This document shows, piece by piece, positions 60,253 through 64,000 of a stretch of 64,000 bases of DNA. Positions within the stretch are counted from its first letter, which is position 1, and the number at the start of each line of letters is the position of its first letter. Below the pieces are notes generated by a model. That model worked only from the letters and a program-made list of their open reading frames with translations. It was not told the origin of the DNA and ran no database searches. Origin of the DNA: Acanthochlamys bracteata (Eukaryota > Streptophyta > Magnoliopsida > Pandanales > Velloziaceae); assembly GCA_019914995.1 (NCBI GenBank), contig CM034129.1, forward strand, positions 3,547,725 through 3,611,724, read 5' to 3'. The translations under genes and the position numbers were made by a program.

Positions 60253-61982
60253 TAAAGTAGAAAGCTCTCTCTGCCTCTGCCCACAAGAGAGGGAAAGAGA
60301 GAAATACAAGACCTGAACTATATATCTTGTAGTGAAAAGCTTCTGAGGAATCTCACTAACTCTTGGAGAGTTTAATAACTGTGATGTGATTGTTGTTGCT
60401 GTTCCGAATTGAGACTGAAGGCAATTTTTTGCTGTTGAAGACTTGTGTAACGTGTGGTTGGGTTATTTTGGAAGCTAAACTGTTCCTATAAAGTTTCAAG
60501 ATGGAATTTAGAGTGATTATGTTGATTTGTTTAGGAAGTGAAGGTATGTTGTTAAAGTAGTGAAGGGCATTGTAACTCTTGGTTAAGTAGCACAAGTTTT
60601 GTTTGTGGAAGATGTGTGATGGTGGTTCCAGTACTTTCAAAGTTGGTTTTTGATGACTTAGTAATAAAATCAAGGTGATAAAATTATGAAAGAAAAAATC
60701 CTAAAAAATAGCTTCAACAATGCTTGTAGTTGTTTATCGACTTTTTATCTTTTTCCAGCTTCTTTGAAAATATACGGTACCATAAGAAGGTGATATGAAA
60801 TTGTTTTTTCGGCTTTTAGAAAAAGCTATAAGCTAAAAGAAGAATTGGAGGCATAAGCAAACCAAGCAGTATTGTTTTTTAGCCGAAAGCTCTATCTGAA
60901 AGGAATTCAATCGACTAGTTCTTGTACTCAGGTGAAGTAAAACCAGCACGAAACAAGTACATCTTGATTCTTCAGGTGAAAAACAGAGCTGTTTCAATGT
61001 ACCAGGAATGTTGAAGTTGGCCGAAGCCAAATTAGCCAATGAACAAACAGATGACTAGCATCAGCATACGTATTGTGTGCACAAACTAAGGGATTCCTTA
61101 TGTTACTTTTCTAAAGTTGTTGAAGCTGCTAATTCATCTATCGCTTCTTTAAGGAACAAGTTCTTGTTTCAGTAACAAAACTTGTACTCTGTAATGTCAT
61201 GAGTGTGCACGAAGTTAGCCAATTAACTTGGTAGAGATGATGCTTTAAAATAATTCTACAGCAGAAAAGCACTTCATGCTTGTTTCATTGCATGAAATTC
61301 ACAATCTCCTTTAAAATTTTAATTCGAACTCACTTTTTATATCACAGTTTATTCCAAACTCATTTAATTCTCTTTCTACCAAACTCAATTCACGAAACCC
61401 ACTTCTTACAAATTAAACAAGTTCCTATAGTTTCATCTACAGTAATTTTGAAAACTTGTAATAGGAAACTTGAAAGCCATATTTCAATTACCACTGGCTC
61501 CTTTCAGATTTTAAGTTCTGCCACTCACGGTTACCACTCCCAATTTCACTTTCACTTCCATGCAAACTTCACTCACAAAAATTTCATTCCAAACTACACT
61601 TCAGTATTCCAATTATTATTCCGAACTCTACTTATTGCTTTATCAGTCGTTTCCCTCGCCAACTCAATATTCACTGAATTTTACTTTCATAAAACTCACT
61701 TTTGGGGGATTGAAACACGCCATGAAACTAAGTTTAAGGTGTACAAAACCATTGACAATAACACATTAGCAAGCACAAAAATGCATCGATTGTTTTAATA
61801 GAAGGGTGAATTTGTTGGTTCACATCAGAAATTCTGATAAATTGCTATCAGAAGATGGTTCAAAGATGTAAGTGCTACATAAAGTATTTCCAGCTCATAC
61901 AAAGCCAGAAGAACGTTATTGTCTGCTAATATGTAGGGAAAACAACCAATAAAAGGATCGAATGAACCATACAACATCCATC
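60253..61982. other. Intergenic region, about 1.7 kb
   Basis: Promoter of the bHLH gene and 3' region of QCR6. A 172-codon open stretch at 61280-61798 (+) is rich in His, Phe, Thr and Ser and has repeated ttccaaactca-like phrases; it looks like AT-rich low-complexity DNA and not a gene. A short minus-strand stretch at 60833-61039 starts MANLASANFNIPGTLKQLCF; I do not recognise it. Confidence 0.4.
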
Positions 61983-63368
61983 TCTCACTTCAACTTCTCA
62001 AAAAGCCTTGGTGCAACCTGTGTTACAACACCAACTTTAGTTAGTATTACGTGGGAAATTATGAGGAAAGTTCTGGAAACAGAAATGCTTACACAAGAGT
62101 CAACACACGACCAATAGTCAAAGTATTGGCCAGTGCAATGCTTGTGCCCATATTCAACATCTTTGATTCTGTCAATGCATGCCTGCAGTACTTCTAAAGC
62201 TCTCAGTTTGAACCCTTCTAGCTTAAGGTCATCAAAGCTTTCAAAGTAGAGTTCAAATATGATAAACACAGGCACAGTTCACAACAAGGTGATACTTAAA
62301 ACATATAATCACTGCAGGATCAAAAATCTTTCAGCAATATATCATTGTTCTTCATTTTTAGTATCAGCAACACCAGCAGTGCATACCATCACCAGGTACC
62401 TACATAAACAGAATCTTTAAAGCTGTAGCATAATCTATTGTCTAATAGCTAGGCCCGTGGGGAATTGGAGTCCTGATCTTTTTTATTGCTCTAAGGATCA
62501 CCAAGATGTATGAAAAATACCTTGCATGGAGTAGGCTGTATGTTGCAGCTGGGGTGTTACTTGAGAGTATGGGAGTGTTAAACTTAAGAATCACTCCAAA
62601 TCTATTTTTTATGGAATAGAGGCACTATACTGGTCAAATATATACATTTATGATTTATAAATATATCAAAATATCCAACAGTGGATTTTCACGAGAATCC
62701 CAGTCAATACACCAACTTCCAAAAAAGAAAAGTGAGCTGTATACCTATGTATTATTGCAAATTGATGAGTATGCAATTCTGGGTGTATACTCACCAATAA
62801 CATAAGATAATCTAATGGTATTGATTCCAACAAAGACGAAAACTGACAACCATATCTAAAAGCCCATTGTGACGACAAAAGAACGTGTAATATCAAATTG
62901 CATATAGCATAGCAACATTAGTTGAACAAGCCAGAGCACGGAATGAATGTGTGTTTTAGACTGTAACTCTAAGAAAGTCAGGTAAATGTTTTTATAAGCT
63001 TGGATACCTGATATGCACGTAAAGGCCTCACACATTTTGGTTTGTAGAAGTCCTCAAGGTACTTCTTTTGGTCCATTGGTTCATCATCTGCCCTGAATTG
63101 AAAGGATTGAGTAGAATGGGTGTCAACAAGCACGCAAATAATAGATGGATACTTGAATGTCCGGTAATCTTGACTTAATATAGTCAAGTACGTCTTGAAA
63201 CCGAAAACATTGACCGCCAATCTAGTCAACTACGTCAAAAGTTTTTTAAGCAAGACCAAATAAACATGATTCAAAGTTAAAATCAAATTAATAAACATTA
63301 GATTTATGGTTTTAAGAAGTAACCATCAATCTACTATACTAGAAGTACAAGGCACGGTGAACTCACAT
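61983..63368 (-). CDS. QCR6: Cytochrome b-c1 complex subunit 6 (QCR6, hinge protein)
   Basis: Coding exons 63008-63092, 62093-62182 and 61983-62015 encode all but the first two bases of a 69-residue protein: ADDEPMDQKKYLEDFYKPKC, VRPLRAYQ, ACIDRIKDVEYGHKHCTGQY, FDYWSCVDSC, VAPRLFEKLK and stop. The four conserved cysteines form two disulfides. QCR6 is the acidic hinge subunit of complex III in the mitochondrial intermembrane space, near cytochrome c1. The family start is MADDE; the exon at 63092 begins G|GCAGAT after an AG, and the only strong donor upstream is ACAAT|GTGAGT at 63361-63367. Joining them makes ATG from AT (63368-63367) plus G (63092), so the start codon itself is interrupted by the intron 63093-63366. 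The next in-frame ATG would drop six residues. Confidence 0.9.
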
Positions 63369-64000
63369 TGTCACTTAAAAGCAAACGTATGGTAGCTGGT
63401 GTTGCTGCTGATGATACAAACGTAAACAAAACTAATTGTTACTATTGAAAACAGATTTAATGTATTACAAAGATAAGCATATATGAGACCAAGCTTAAAA
63501 CATACAAATTCAATGCAGCATAAGTGCATCACCATCTATCAAAAAAGAATCTGCAGGCATGATAAATTCAGAATTACATTTAATTCAATTAGAGAGTTTT
63601 AAAATGGCAAATCACAAAACTTCATCACAATCACAATCATTAATGAATGTCATAGCAAATACGGAAACAAAAGTATGAAAGAGAGATTCAATCTATCTAG
63701 TCCATGGCTTTAAAAACATTGCATCCAAAATCTAACCTTCTTTAGTAATACAGTAGGAGCTTGTGCATGAGCCGTTTAATTCTATAACTTATAATGATGG
63801 CATGTGTACAAGAATATAAATCCTCAGGGAGTGCTAGTGTTGCCATTACTGTAATCATAGGAACTACAAACTCGGTCACAGTTACCGCATTTTACATTTT
63901 CAACCTATACAATAATAACAACTTCTGCAAAATTTCAGTGTTTAGCATAATTTCTAGGAGGACCAAGAACGCTAGTCTTACAATAAACTATTTCAATGGG
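63369..64000. other. Upstream region of QCR6 to window end
   Basis: Contains the rest of the QCR6 5' UTR exon (from 63369, with CAGCAGCAACACCAG in the RNA sense) and its promoter. AT-rich further on. I see no other gene. Confidence 0.5.

Noticed and set aside
61280..61798. Open stretch of 172 codons on the plus strand starting MFHCMKF
   Set aside because: Composition is dominated by His, Phe, Ser and Thr from repeated ttc/cac/act phrases; no domain, no splice context, and it lies in the 3' spacer of QCR6. Most likely chance in low-complexity DNA.
1..64000. CRISPR arrays, operons, phage or bacterial mobile elements
   Set aside because: None seen; all features are of a plant nuclear genome, and the regular repeats found are microsatellites, short tandem repeats and CACTA subterminal arrays.

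Overview
This is nuclear DNA of a flowering plant, almost certainly a eudicot. Coding exons are short and flanked by GT-AG introns. Proteins read across the junctions match plant-specific or plant-typical families (a DYW-type PPR protein, a plastid DXS, a HPP-family plastid protein, an At12Cys-like CHCH protein), and the intergenic DNA is AT-rich and full of small transposon-like sequences. I cannot name the species. All exon models were built by hand from splice signals, reading-frame continuity and family knowledge; none was tested by alignment or RNA data.

Layout. 1-1832 (-): SAAL1-like armadillo protein, 3' end outside the window, divergent from RMI2 (2096-3823, +). 5640-7269 (+): decayed intronless copy of a GINT1-type glycosyltransferase. 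7709-9652 (-): single-exon PPR-DYW gene. 10027-12548 (-): HPP/NITR2-type gene. 16670-18350 (-): DENND6-like gene, divergent from the 19-exon ALDH6B2 gene (18607-22497, +). 22903-24835 (+): decayed SpoU RNA methyltransferase with introns retained. 30318-33074 (+): gamma-glutamyl peptidase, convergent with a twin-CX9C protein (33792-35888, -). 37877-41220 (-): GT47 exostosin-type glycosyltransferase. 46391-49367 (+): DXS, probably DXS2 clade. 51564-55082: a complete non-autonomous CACTA transposon carrying captured host exons. 57247-58522 (-): plastid small multidrug-export family protein, divergent from a small two-helix membrane ORF (58860-59102, +). 59287-60252 (-): bHLH factor with an ACT-like C-terminus. 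61983-63368 (-): QCR6 of respiratory complex III.

The genes do not form a pathway or operon; they are independent plant genes. They serve DNA repair (RMI2), mitochondrial metabolism (ALDH6B2, QCR6, CHCH protein), plastid metabolism and transport (DXS, HPP protein, export protein), glutathione metabolism (GGP), glycosylation (GT47), membrane traffic (DENND6) and transcription (bHLH). Three divergent pairs share short intergenic promoters of 256-337 bp.

The items most worth a second look are the CACTA element with a target-site duplication and transduplicated exons, the QCR6 start codon interrupted by an intron, several inferred GC-AG introns, two pseudogenes with clear parent families, complementary (AG)n/(CT)n tracts flanking the first exon of the glutamyl peptidase gene, and a recurring AT-rich MITE-like family. 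I found no evidence of an entirely new biological system.
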